Source of the DNA: Bugula neritina
Lineage: Eukaryota > Bryozoa > Gymnolaemata > Cheilostomatida > Bugulidae
Assembly: GCA_964035545.1 (NCBI GenBank)
Contig: OZ037771.1
Span: 5,636,628 to 5,700,627 of the forward strand
DNA: 64,000 nt
Reading direction: 5' to 3'
Shown here piece by piece: positions 30,544 through 48,900 of this stretch. A model generated the notes under the pieces. The model was not told the origin of the DNA. It was given only the letters and a program-made list of their open reading frames with translations, and made no database searches. Every line of letters starts with the position of its first letter. Within the stretch, counting starts at the first letter, position 1. Both the position numbers and the translations under genes were made by a program.

Positions 30544-31454
30544 CTTGGAGTTCAAGGTAGGCTACTATAACACTGAGACTAATTATTGCTAACTTCAACT
30601 CCTAATATCTATATAGCATGTTGTCTCATTTGATTTCTCTCATAGCAGCAAGTCTAGCCTGTATTTAATATATCTAAGCCAACTTAGTCATCAGACAGGG
30701 TGCTAAAACAGAAAAGAATAGCAAGCAAAAGCAGCAATAATTAGTATAGTTCAATAGTGGGACAGGCGTGAGGTTAACAGTGGGCGTAATAGGCAGTGAG
30801 CAAATGAGTCATCCTCCCGAACTAATTCAAGACATGTAGATGCAAAACATCTATTAGAAAACCCAACATGCTTGGGTATACAATTACATTGAAGAACTGG
30901 GTTTAGCTGATGCGTTCTAGATACATGTGAATAACTTAGTACTGCATAAATGTACGTTTCAGATATTTTCAATTATAACATTTACAACTGTTACAAATAA
31001 TTCTAATATGCCCAAATGTAGATTCATGTGTAAAAAATAAGCAGCTTAAGCAAATATTTGTTAGTGCAATATAGTTTTACTTTGCAATGATACATAATTA
31101 TATTTTCCACCACAACTGCATTTCGTTGAAAAAAAACTATGCAAAAAAGGATGAAGCTGTCGGGAACATCAAAAAATATATTGTATTTTCATATAAATAA
31201 TTTAAAAGTAATATATTAAGCTATAGTATAAATTGTTATACCATACACAGCATATCTAATATTTCATGGAATTTTGTTAATGCAATCACAGCAATAAATG
31301 CAATGGCATGTAATGCAATAAAACCTGACAGGCTGTTCATTTCAATTGGACAAATGCTAGTCCAATTACTATTAGGTATAAGCTACACTTCCTCCTAGAA
31401 TCTAGATGTATTTTCAGTTTTGCGTCAGCCGATTGTCAAAACTTGTGGCTGGTA
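30544..31454. repeat. Direct duplication, copy 1
   Basis: About 0.9 kb repeated at 32277-33205 with roughly 95 % identity by eye. The right end is the exact point where the Penelope-like fragment begins (after ATGCCAA). Confidence 0.88.
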
Positions 31455-31455
31455 G

Positions 31456-32005
31456 ATGCCAATTGCTGAATTGAGCAAATATATCTGGAAACTAAAAGAC
31501 AAGAACACCCATTTTGACATAACATGGAAAATTATGAAAAAGACCAACTCATACAACAAAGTCACTAAAAGATGCAACCTCTGCCTATGGGAAAAATATT
31601 TCATAATATACCAGCCCAGCAAATCTTCCCTTAATAACAGAAATGAATTTCTATCCACATGCAGACATGCGCGTAAACACTACCTGGGCAACATCACATA
31701 ACAATACTAACAACTCTCAACCATAGTACTACCTATTATAAATTAGCCTTTCCATCAAACATCTAGCTTTTATAGTTTAATCCTTTAGAAAAAGAGCAAT
31801 TTAATTAATTAATAGATAACACCAAATCCACTACTATGTTTGCATTTCGTTTTACGTTGTGTTTAGCATGATAATTTTCTTTATGTAAAAATTTGAATAA
31901 TCGGTATGCTTCATAGATTTTATTTATTTTTAGTCTAACACCTGAGGAGTGCAGTTTACTGCACAAAACTATATAGTCGTGTAAGATTTTTTAAATAAAA
32001 TATAT
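31456..32005 (+). mobile_element. 3' end of a Penelope-like retroelement (GIY-YIG C-terminus plus 3' UTR)
   Basis: An 81-codon frame (31456-31701) contains ELSKYIWKLKD, TKRCNLCLWEKYFII, LNNRNE and STCRHARKHYL. This is the C-terminal part of the GIY-YIG endonuclease region found at the end of retroelement polyproteins of the Penelope-like type. The reverse transcriptase and the GIY-YIG core are absent, so this is a 5'-truncated copy. The 3' untranslated part holds a hammerhead-like fold at 31938-31982 and ends near a TTTTTTAAATAAAA stretch. Recognition of the family is from memory of the conserved residues. Confidence 0.65.
31938..31982 (+). ncRNA. Degenerate type I hammerhead ribozyme motif
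   Basis: The order fits a type I hammerhead. Stem I strand ACAC is followed by core CTGAGGA, stem II GTGCAG/CTGCAC with loop TTTA, then core AAAA where GAAA is expected. Next come stem III ACT/AGT with loop ATAT, cleavage-site GTC, and the pairing stem I strand GTGT. All three stems form Watson-Crick pairs. The one core defect is A instead of G at position 12, which should cripple cleavage. Penelope-like elements are known to carry such ribozymes, and this one sits in the 3' region of that fragment. Confidence 0.6.
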
Positions 32006-32111
32006 ATGTATCATTAACAATCTGAACACACTACATTATATTAGCTCTGTCACCCGTGATATCGAGCACTTTACTTTGCTGGAACTCCAACTAGATTGAC
32101 AATCAGCATAC

Positions 32112-32213
<102 letters not shown>

Positions 32214-32276
32214 TGCACGCCAAATAAAAATGTTATTGAGATTAAGCCTTGGAATTAACAGTAGGTTACAAATAAA

Positions 32277-33205
32277 CTTGGAGTTCAAGGTAGGCTACTA
32301 TAACACTGAGACTAATTATTGCTAACTTCAACTCCTAATATCTATATATAGCATATTGTCTCATTTGATTTCTCTCATAGCAGCAAGCCTAGCCTGTATT
32401 TAATATATCTAAGCTAACTTAGTCATTAGACAGGGTACGTGCTACAACAGAAAAGAATAGCAAGCAAAAGCAGCAATAATTAGTATAGTTCAATAGTGCG
32501 ACAGTCGTGAGGTTAACAGTGGGCGTAATAGGCAGTGAGCAATGAGTCATCCTCCCGAAATAATTCAAGACATAATATGTAGATGCAAAACATCTATTAG
32601 AAAACCCAACATGCTTGGGTATACAATTACATTGAAGAACTGGGTTTAGCTGATGCGTTCTAGATACATGTGAATAACTTAGTACTGCATAAATGTACGT
32701 TTCAGATATTTTCAATTATAACATTTACAACTGTTACAAATAATTCTAATATGCCCAAATATAGATCCATGTGTAAAAAATAAGCAGCTTAAGCAAATAT
32801 TTGTTAGTGCAATATAATTTTACTTTGCAATGATACATAATTATATTTTCCACCACAACTGCATTTCGTTGAAGAAAATTATGCAAAAAAAGGATGAAGC
32901 TGTCGAAAACAATAAAAAAGATATTGTATTTTAATATAAATAATTTAAAAGTAATATACTAAGCTATAGTATAAATTGTTATACCATACACAGCATATCT
33001 AATATTTTTTGGAGTTTTGTTAATGCAATCACATCAATAATGCAATGGCATATAATGCAATAAAACCTGACAGGCTGTTCATATCAATTGGACAAATGCT
33101 AGTCCAATGACTATTAGGTATAAGCTACACTTCCTCCTAGAATCTAGATGTATTTTCAGATTTGCGTCAGCCGATTGTCAAAACTTGTGGCTGGTAGATG
33201 CCAAA
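32277..33205. repeat. Direct duplication, copy 2
   Basis: Partner of 30544-31454. To its left, 32113-32276 repeats the AT microsatellite and the 70 bp that follow it at 29732-29868. The second copy therefore equals 29732-31454 with about 675 bp deleted. Confidence 0.88.
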
Positions 33206-33365
33206 TAAGATTGAATACAAGATAGCATTCTTCAGTGAAACGCGATACAATTGCTTTGAAGTTAGTCAACTAATTTGTGACAGTGAAAACATCACTATAG
33301 GAGAATCGGATGCGCAAGGCTTCAATATACGCTTTCAAAAAAAATATAATGAAACTAGCACTTGA
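33198..33365 (+). CDS. Short open frame of 55 codons, unrecognised
   Basis: ATG at 33198 opens a frame with KIAFFSETRYNCFEVSQ and ends TGA at 33363-33365. Its first seven bases are the last bases of the duplicated block; in the left copy the Penelope-like fragment follows at that point. It may be a real exon split by that event, or chance. No splice sites or homologue support it. Confidence 0.2.
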   Translation: MPNKIEYKIAFFSETRYNCFEVSQLICDSENITIGESDAQGFNIRFQKKYNETST

Positions 33366-33509
33366 GAGAGACTGGCTTGTAGTTTAACAGATCAACGCTT
33401 AATTGCTGTATATCCAGTCTCACATGTTGCAAAGATTGGTCACCTCTATATATGCTCTTTTACTGCCTAAATGAACCAACATCTAAGCACAAGCCCATCG
33501 TGTGTTTTA

Positions 33510-33672
33510 TGTTTTGTGTGTGTGCCCTGCGCATGTGTTACGTGTGTGCATGTACTGCATGTGATGTATGTGTTGTGTTGTGTGTGTGCATGTACTGTAT
33601 GTGATGTATGTGTTGTATGTGTGCATGTGTTGTGTGTGATGTATGTGTTGTATGTGTGCATGTGTTGTGTTT
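33510..33672. repeat. TG-rich minisatellite
   Basis: Units of about 35 bp built from TGTGTGTGCATGTACTGTATG and TGATGTATGTGTTG, about four copies. Confidence 0.75.
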
Positions 33673-34031
33673 GCGCATAGCATTGGAGAACTGAGGAAAA
33701 TCTGGTCTTTGACATATAATCTGTCAAGCCCCCTAGTTCCCTTCCACTGCTAGTGTAATAAGTTGAACAGTGGTTTGGAAGTTGAAAAAGTTTAATTGTT
33801 CATATAAGAGCTCCAAGTTAATGGAGGTGACCAAGTGCAATAGTTTGGGGTTTGAAGTTTGACCCCCTAACTGCGAAATTGAGAACCTTCACTACTCATT
33901 CATCCCCCAACTCGGAGCTGCTTGGGAATTTTTTTTAAAAGCTTGATGTTTGATTTTTGTTAGGGGAAATTAAAGTACAGTATTGCTTTGTTTCAAATAA
34001 TTAAAAATTAAAATATTTTGCTGAATTTCAG

Positions 34032-34142
34032 GGTGTTTCTGCTAATGAAAACCCAACCACTCTATCTGAACCTGGAATAGACGAATTACCATTCTAAATT
34101 GAAGATCCTGGATCAATAGATTGTGAGACAGAACTGCAGTAA
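34032..34142 (+). pseudogene. Decayed copy of the terminal exon of the unknown gene
   Basis: Same 111-bp length, same TTTCAG acceptor and same final TAA as 41545-41655. It carries a premature TAA at 34095-34097 (CCATTCTAA versus CCATTCCAA). An AATAAA follows at about 34238, as in the intact copy. Confidence 0.75.
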
Positions 34143-34848
34143 TGTGAAATAACTAAGTTAATTTTCCATCTTTCAAACTGCGCCCATGATGTCTTACGAT
34201 TTCCTTTCATTATTTGGGCACAATGTGACAGCTCGAATAAACACTGCCCATAATAATTCTAAACTAGGTTTTAATCTTTGCCTATTAATTATTGAAGCTG
34301 ATGCCACAGTTGGATATATTTATGCTATTTATTTCACATAATATATAAACAATGTTGGTTAATAGTCTGTAGACCTCCGTGAACAAACCTTGGGTCCTTC
34401 AGAGTTTTTAATTTATTTGCTAAACGATGGCCTGATTTAAGGCATTTTCTGTACCTACACTTTTCATATAATTTTCTCATTTTACTTTTTGATAATCAAC
34501 TAAATAATCAAAACTGTTTTTTCATGTTCCACTTCTCCTTATTAATAAACTTAAATAATATGTATAAATTAAATTATAAGTATAAAAACACCTTTTTGTT
34601 TTCTATAAATACTTTAAATATTATTTGTTCACCTATCAGGGTTCAATAAATGCAGGCCATTATTATGTTCCTTTCAATATGACAGTTATAATCTCTTTTT
34701 TGACTTGTAAGCTTGCAATGTTTGAAATTATATTTACATACTAAAATAAAGTTTAGCATAGCTAAATAAAGCAGAGGATGTTAAACCAGGTGTAGGTACC
34801 TTCTTGCTAAGGTATAGGAGATGAAAGATATGCTTGGTTTCAGTATAT

Positions 34849-35160
34849 TTATGCAGATAAGTCAGTGTATGTATGGAAAAGCAGTTGATAGCAGCAACCT
34901 CCTTTCACTGATTTTCTCACCATCAACTCAGAACTGAAAGCATTCATTATTATACTGTTGAGAGGATTGACAAACTGAGCTGAATCAAACTGGTAGAACT
35001 CAGTTGGGTGTTTCACATTCCACTGCCTTACATGGACTACAAACTTACTTTGCATAGCATATAGAATTGCAGCAAGTCGGCATACACATGTAATATATTT
35101 TGTAGTTGAGCTGACTTTAATTATTGTTTGCTGCTGGTATGATAAGGCTGTGCCAGACAT
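34849..35160 (-). CDS. Open frame of 103 codons in the duplicated flank, unrecognised
   Basis: A minus-strand frame containing YITCVCRLAAILYAMQ, WNVKHPTEFYQF and GGCCYQLLFHTYTDLSA. The second copy of the duplication (42347-42655) keeps the frame open but its start ATG is AAG, leaving an internal Met with 68 codons. Differences between the copies are mostly amino-acid changing, which argues against strong constraint. It could be the antisense of a 3' UTR. Function unknown. Confidence 0.25.
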   Translation of the reverse strand: MSGTALSYQQQTIIKVSSTTKYITCVCRLAAILYAMQSKFVVHVRQWNVKHPTEFYQFDSAQFVNPLNSIIMNAFSSELMVRKSVKGGCCYQLLFHTYTDLSA

Positions 35161-36001
35161 GAGTGAACAGACAAATCAAACAACAGAACTTTGATTTGTG
35201 CTCAATTAGCTAAAACATACACATAGTATAACATTTATGTAAGGTGTATATAGAGTATATTATATAGCACATCTAGTATATAGTATACATTATACAAAAT
35301 ATATTATAATATACTCTATACAGATACATGTTATATGTACTATAATATACTACATATAATATAGTAAAGTGAGCCCATCAAGATGTAAATGAAGACAATT
35401 AAATTCATCTTTCTGCAGTACTTTTTATCATACAGCAAATTATTCTGTGACTCCACATTGAAATACTTCTGCTAAAAAGAGTTTATGAATTGGTGCAGAT
35501 ATAAAATTCCAAATGCTTGGAACAATGAGAAAAGCATTGAAAAAGCTTTCACTCTATTTTGAAAAAGCTTGCACAAATACCAGCATGTTCACTTCAATAC
35601 AGACTCTGCTGCCTAGAGCTAGTCTATACCGGGTTTAAGACGAGATACATCTCTGAATAATTGAGTCAAATTCTTATAGTTGAAGGAGAAAACATGGTAA
35701 TAACTCATCACTATAACTAGCTGCCAATTCACTGTAGTATTAAATATATCAATGCATTTTAGTCATACTCTAGCATAGTTCTTGTTATAATACAGTATAT
35801 GTCATCTGCAGTATTATAGTGTATTTTTTATATATTAAAGCATCATATTTTCTCTTATATGATGGTATGCAATATAGTCCAGTCATGTCATATTGTAGTA
35901 CTTGTTATATGATAAGATAACTCCTCGCATATTATAGTATAATTCTTATTATGTTATTATTGTATGTTAGATAGGGGTATTATTATATATTCTTTATGCA
36001 G

Positions 36002-41655
<5,654 letters not shown>

Positions 41656-42976
41656 TGTGAAGAACTTATAAGGTAGTTCTGCTCCTTTCAAACTTTGCCC
41701 ATGATGGCTTTCTATTTACTATTTTCTTTCATTATTTGGGCCCAATGTGACAGCTCAAATAAACACCACCCATAATAATTCTAAACTAGGCTTTAATTTT
41801 TGCATATTATTGAAGCTGATGCTGCAGTTGGATAAATTTATGCTAATTATTTTACATATATAAAAACTGTTGGTTAATAGTTTGTAGACCTCCGTGAACA
41901 AACCGTGGGTCCTTCAGAGTTCTCAACTTATCTGCCAAACAATGACATTTTCTGTGGGCTACACTTTTCATATATTCTTTTCATTTAACTTTTTGATAAT
42001 CAACTTAATAATCAAAACTATTCTTTCAAGTTCCACTTCCCCTTGTTAATAAACTTAAATAATGTATAAATTAAACTATAAGTATAAAAAATATCTTCCT
42101 GTTTTCTACTTTAAATACAATTTGTTAACTTATCAGGGTTCAATAAATGCAGGCCATTATTATGTTCCTTTCAATATGACAATTATAATTCTTTTTTTTG
42201 ACTTGTAAGCTTGCAATGTTTGAAATTATATTTACATACTAAAATAAAGTTTAGCATAGCTAAATAAAGCAGAGGGTGTTAAACCAAGTGCAGATAACCT
42301 CTTCCAAAGGTATAGGAGATGAAAGATATGCTTAGTGTCAGTATATTTATGCAGATAGGTCAGTGTATGTATGGAAAAGCAGTTGATAGCAGCAACCCCC
42401 TTTCACTGATTCTGTTACCATCAACTCAGAACTAAAACCATTCATTATTATAATGTTGAGAGGATTGACAAACTGAGCTGAATCAAACTGGTAAAACTCA
42501 GCTGGGTGTTTCACATTCCACTGCTTTACATGGACTACAAACTTACTTTGCATAGCATATAGAATTGCAGCAAGTAGGCATACACATGTAATATATCTTG
42601 TAGTAGGACTGACTTTAATTATTGTTTGCTGCTGGTATGATAAGGCTGTGCCAGACTTGAGTAAATAATAGAATCAAACAACAGAACTTTAACACCGTAC
42701 AGCATTACACTATCTACGGGCTTTCCAATAAAAATACTATGCTGTGTAACTAACAGAATACTGAAATTCTATACATTTCAACACAATATTTTATTTTCCA
42801 ACTATATACATAAAAACATAATGCATTGCATTATTTACATAACATCCTATCTAAAATATAGTGACAGAGACATAAAATTTTACATATAGTACATTTAGTT
42901 GTGGCACGAACCAGTAGTTCTTACAGTTATGAATTACATATAAAATACTAAACCTGAAATAAAATAATGTTACTGG

Positions 42977-45900
42977 TCATGTTTTCTCAATGGGAGAAAA
43001 GCCATTAAAAGTCCAAAGTTTCTCAAAGTCTACACCGAGCCCACTAATCTTTGGGAAGAATATGTTAGGAAAGGAGTCAAGAAGAGATGTGACTTGATTG
43101 GTGTCTACCAAAAGACCTCCGAGCTTTAAATACGATACAATACTGTCCACACTGGCACCAAATGGGTGGATATTCAGGAAACAAACCACTAAACCTGCAG
43201 TACATAAACATTGAAAAGTTTAGCATGGTGAATATATGGATAACCTAAGAGTATAGATAGCCTGATCATAATATATATTCATATGACTCTTAAATAAAGA
43301 AACTACACATATACAAACAACACACAATATACTAAAATGTTTAATGTAGTGCAGTGCAGCATACACCCAGCATTACAATACATTCTATAGAAATATGATA
43401 GGCAGAGTGTAACATAAATTATATTATATAGCATGTTATGTTGAGTAGAGTGCAGTATATGATATATTCTATAGCATGTTAAGTTGAGTAGAGTGCAGTA
43501 TATGAAATATTCTATAGCATGTTATGTTGAGTAAAGTGTAGTATATGATATATTATATAGCATATGTTATGTTGATTAGAGTGTAGTATATGAAATATTC
43601 TATAGCATGTTATGTTGAGTAGAGTGCAGTATATGAAATATTCTATAGCATGTTATGTTGAGTAGAGTGTAGTATATGATATTTCAGTAGAGTGAAGCAC
43701 AAACCTAGCAGCTTTCCTTCCTCCTCCTTCACTGTCACATCAGGAGCTGCAACCAGTGGCTCAGCTTTCACTACAGAAGTTGTCTCCTCCTCCCCTGCCA
43801 CAATTCCAATTTCCTCTTTTTCGGTCTTCTGATCGACAGCTTCATGCTCTCCATTTTCTTCAGTTTTTGTATTTTCTTCGTCAGCAGCTGTCTCAGTGGC
43901 TCTCGATTCCGACAGCAACTTTGAGTACTTTGCGGAGAAATAGACAGCAAATTAACAAATCACCAACAGCTTTAGGTTTGACGATTTTGCTTAGAACATC
44001 AAATGCTTGATCAACTCGGTCACAGGACAGAACAAAGAGGCCAGAGTGAGATAGGCAAAGGATTTTATAATTGATAAAATTATCTAAAAAGGGCAGGTTT
44101 AAATAAACCTTATGCTATTTGCACACCCCTGAATACATTATTACTGATCATAGGTATAGTGTAAAAGTTAAAACTAACTAGATTTGTCTTCTCTAGTGTC
44201 AGGGTAAAATGCAATGCAGAAATACAACCAGCAAAATTATGAAACCAGAAATATCGTATGTGAAGTCAAGTAACAGCTTCAGTAAACATGATTGTAAAGG
44301 GGATATAATATTAGTAAAAGTATTGATTGGAAACACAACTACAACCTATGAGAAAATTGTGTAGAGTATTAAGAATGGTAATATAACAAAGAGAGTACCT
44401 TTTGCTGTACGGCCGTCACTTCATTCCTTGTGGACATCAGTTGCTAAGAGTGACAGTATAAATACCACATTATCAAAATATACACTACACATCACAATAA
44501 ACAATACAGTATCATAGCACAGATTCAAATATTACAGTTTACACCACAGCACTACAATACATACTAGAGTAACATTGTATAAAGTACAGTACACACTATA
44601 ACTACAGTGCCAATGTACACATTACACTACCTTACACTACATTACGATTTAGTCTATCACATTTTAAACTTTAGTATCAGTACACACAATAGTATCACAG
44701 TGCATACTACATTAACGAAGTAGAAACTACACCTTCTAATAAACCTTAGAGTAATCACCAACACATACATAATAACCCTATAACTATATATCCACCCATT
44801 AAAGATGTTAAACTTGGATTATAGAGCACTTGCACAGGTTATGTATTCTACTATACATGGACAAGGCGGACCAAAATTTACACATATATTTAACCAGTAT
44901 TTCTTACGGATTTTTTTACTAAATGAACATGCTGCTACCTTGACACTGGCAGCCTAGGTGCTTGCTGCTGCCACAGTCTGCTCGACACCAACCTGCTGCA
45001 TTCCTTTCAGAGTCTGCTGCAACATAGCAATTTGTTTGCTCTTCTGCGCCTTCTCCGTCTGCGCCTCCATCTTGTTCATGTCTAACTCGTTCTTGTATGC
45101 CTCTAGTTGGCACTTGAGTGAGTCGTTCTCATCACTTAACTTATTCATGTTGCTAGCAGCTGAAAGTAGAAAGCAGGCAGGTGTCAGCTTTGGTAACACA
45201 AGGTATCAACATGTTAAATATGTGTCAGCTACATGGTATCAACATCATGTTAGGTAGGGTTCAGTAGCCTGTGAACTGTAGAAATATACTAGGGCTGCCA
45301 GCCTACCTTCAACTGTTAGCCTCAGTTTCTTTGCCGCAGGCACTGTGCCCTCACTGTCTGATAAATCCATTTCATCTTCTTTTCGCTCAGCAAGCAGTTC
45401 ATCGTCATGTTTCTGCTTCAACTCCTAAGATAGCAAGACATAGTAACAAGATGCGTAAACAGGTTCTACATAAACCTCAGATAGGGTGCCGCTCTTTCAA
45501 ATTTATTTGAAAATTACTACTTTACTTACCTTTAACTAACCTGCCTTCCACTAATACTAGCAAATTAATAATTAGCAGTATAATGTAATGAAGTAATCTG
45601 CAACTAGAGCATTCTCTCTGATATACTGAAGTATTCAAAAAGATCAGAATGATAACACTTCTTCTTCATTTAATAATTTCACTATGCTAACATGCCACTT
45701 GCAAGTAGGCGAGAAAGATGACAAGTAAGCACCTGCAACACCTGTCAATATGACACACCAGTCAATATGACACGTCAGTCAGGTAGGCCAACAGATCTCA
45801 CCTGACATTGCGAAGTCCAGAGTTCTAAATTCTTACGCTGCGGTTTGGAGAAATGATCCCAGACCTTCTGCTGACGAGCTTTGCTGAAGACATTTTGTAT

Positions 45901-48900
45901 CTGCTCCACTTTTGAGAAACATTTAGAGACATACATTACCAGTGTGACAGGAGAGTTACAAATATCCTATTGGCTGAGGGTACGTTAGGGGCGACCACCC
46001 TAGTCCACTGGCATACTAAAGTCTGAGCGCAATAACTTTTGTTACTCACCAAACTTACCACTAAGACAATAATATAGTCACTATGTTATCAAAGTTTCTT
46101 GATAAAAGACTAACAAAAACTATGTTATTCTACCTTTAATTTGTTTTCTTTTTCAAACATATTATATGAAATAAAAGCTTATAATTAAAATTGAATGTAT
46201 AAATAATTTGACATAAGCTGGAGGTAAAAACACAGTTTGATACAATACTGTGATATCTACAGATACTGAGACTTTTGAATTTAATTAGTATTCCCAATAG
46301 TATCACTTACAACATGTAGAGACTGACTAGCGTTAACTTTCAACACGCCGTGGTGTACCTACCATCCGACATACAGTATAACCAGCTGCTAGGATTTAGA
46401 TACATCCTACATGTAGTGGCTTCACTGAGAGCTACTTACTTTGAGACACTAAGCCGGTTACTTTAATCTTATACTGTGCCTTGTAGTTCTCCAACTCCTG
46501 CTCAAACTCTTCTTTCTCAACTACAGAAGAATAGAAAGCCGAGTGAATCACTTGAAACCTAAACTGATATAATTTAAAAAACAAGAAACTTTTCTTTATT
46601 AAATAGCATTGATATTCTGTGAATAATTATAAATGTCGATATTTCAGGTTGAGTATACCAGATCCATAATATGACTTTTAGTTGCAAGACGAATTAATAA
46701 AGAGTATTCAGTATCACCTGTCAACCTTCTCACAGAGCTCTGAACACAATGAATCATTGTGTAAAATCTGTTGGCATTCCTAGAGTTCACCTGTCCCTTA
46801 TCTAACCACTCCATTAAAATCCCGGCTGCCTCCGCAAAGCCTCGAGATGCTACAAGAATTCAAAACCAAAACTAACTTCCACGTACTGAATGAACAACAG
46901 AAGCCTGTTATTTCCTTGAATGTATAACATGTTCAAGAGCAACAAACATACATTTTAATTTTTCGGTGACTCCGCTAGCCTCACTCTCCGAGTAGCGGGC
47001 TACTTGTGGAGGACTAGGGGGTCTATTCATGTCTTCAATCATCCTTCTGTGATGTCTCTGCTCTCGCTCTATAGTTCTCTGCATGCATTCCCACTCATAC
47101 TGGTCATCTCGAGCTGTGGCATAGTCACAGTGAATACGCCCTGTGTTGGGCTTATCGTCTTTCTCACCAATTTTCATCCTCCAACCTGCAGGTCAAAGTG
47201 TAGTAAAACATACATATATAAAACAACAAAGACATACATGCAGCTGTCTCTCTAAAAGCCATGAGCTCTAGAGTAACAAAAGGCAAACTTTACGGACTCT
47301 TGAGTCACATTTCAAAACTTAATTACAATAGAGAGTGGGAGCATGAAGCTAAAAGTAAATCACAACAGTAGATGGATTAGATCGAGCGAGTATAAACTGT
47401 AGGTAGAAGGACATATTGAGCGGAATGTAGGAGGCGCCGAGGTACATTTGTATGTTATGTTCTTACATATAATTAATAGTCATATATATGATTACTATAT
47501 GTATATATTGATATGTTTTGTATATATGTGGTGAGTTGAAACTTACTGAACGTTACAGTTTACTAGTACAACATGTAACCTTAATGAAACCTATGTACCG
47601 TGTACTAAAGTCATGCATGTAAACAGCAAGTATAAAAATACCGCCGGACTTTATTAGGACAAATCATGGTTAGAATAATATAATTACTCTTATATCAACT
47701 TCATGTAGGCATATTCATGTACAAAGCAAATGACTATAGAAGTTGATAGTGAGGAGTGAAGATAGAGTCAAGTAATACAGAAGTGGTGCTACTTGTTCAT
47801 CATTTCTTACCTGAATAAAATATAGCTTTGTCAACAGAGTCGTAGTCTATGAATCTGATATGTGCAAAATGCTTCTTCCCCAGTCGAATCGTTTCAAAAT
47901 CTACAGGCATTAGAAGTTTATACATTGCAGTAACACTTTAATGGAATTGAAGGCAAAAAACTGCAGCATATTTGAAATTAGGGCTGCAACAGACACAAAG
48001 AGTCCACCTTACATTTGAAACTAACTAAGATGGTAATTAGGAAGTCCTACAGCCAATCTAGCAATCTGATAAACAAAGTATACACACATATAACTATAGT
48101 ACTAGCCGCCAAAAAAACATATTTTAATCTCAATTTCACAGCATAATATACTGATGAGCTATAAATAACTACTACAGATCTACAGCAATCCAAGTGATGT
48201 TAATAGCAGTCAGCTTATAAAAACTAAATATACTAAAACATACTGCCACAGGTCTGCATCAGTTCTCCAATCATCTCCTCTGTTACGGTCTCAGGAAGAC
48301 CGCCTATGAACAGAGTTTTACAACCAGGAGGCTTTTCCCTGGTGGACCGAGGAGCGGCGTGCGGAGGAGGTGGGACAAGGACAAAACCACTGAAGTGTAA
48401 TATTTCTTTGCCATCTACTTCCTGTGGAGGAGCTGCCAGGTATGGGTCTTCCATCATGAAATCATACTGTAAGTTATAATAACACATAACTTGAAACGGC
48501 AGGTCATGGCAAGTTGTTCTGTTGTAACCTTGAGATGATATATGTGCCGGCCACTTGCTTGAGAAAGAGAAGGAATATTAGCGACCAAATTAGTGCCCGA
48601 CAGATCCTAGTATTTAGTAATCTTCCGTATAACAAGATGGATGTACAAAACAAAAACAGTTAAGGGGAAAATGGCAAATTTAAGTATAGTCTAACCTCTC
48701 CACCAATATATCCAGTCATAGGCATACTCATTCCCGGTTGCATATCTCCAGTCATTAGCCCACCCATGCCGGATACGTTTCTAGACCCATTCATCATCTG
48801 GGAAACCCGGTTTAGCTGTCCAGCCCCACCCATCATTTGTCCAGCTCCACCAATCATAGGCCCTGCTCCACCCATCATCTGCCCGGCTCCACCAATCATA

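Larger units (their letters stand above)
33683..35192. repeat. 1.5-kb direct duplication, copy 1 (3' end of the unknown gene)
   Basis: Matches 41207-42690 in the same orientation. It carries a copy of the last exon of the gene at 36002-41655, its 3' UTR and the downstream flank. Confidence 0.88.

Noticed and set aside
43410-43685. CRISPR-like array of 48-bp repeats
   Set aside because: The repeats are contiguous without unique spacers and lie in a metazoan intron; this is a minisatellite.
44958-45257. Plus-strand frame of 99 codons, Cys-rich
   Set aside because: It is antisense to the ENOX coiled-coil exon, which is supported by homology and splice phase.
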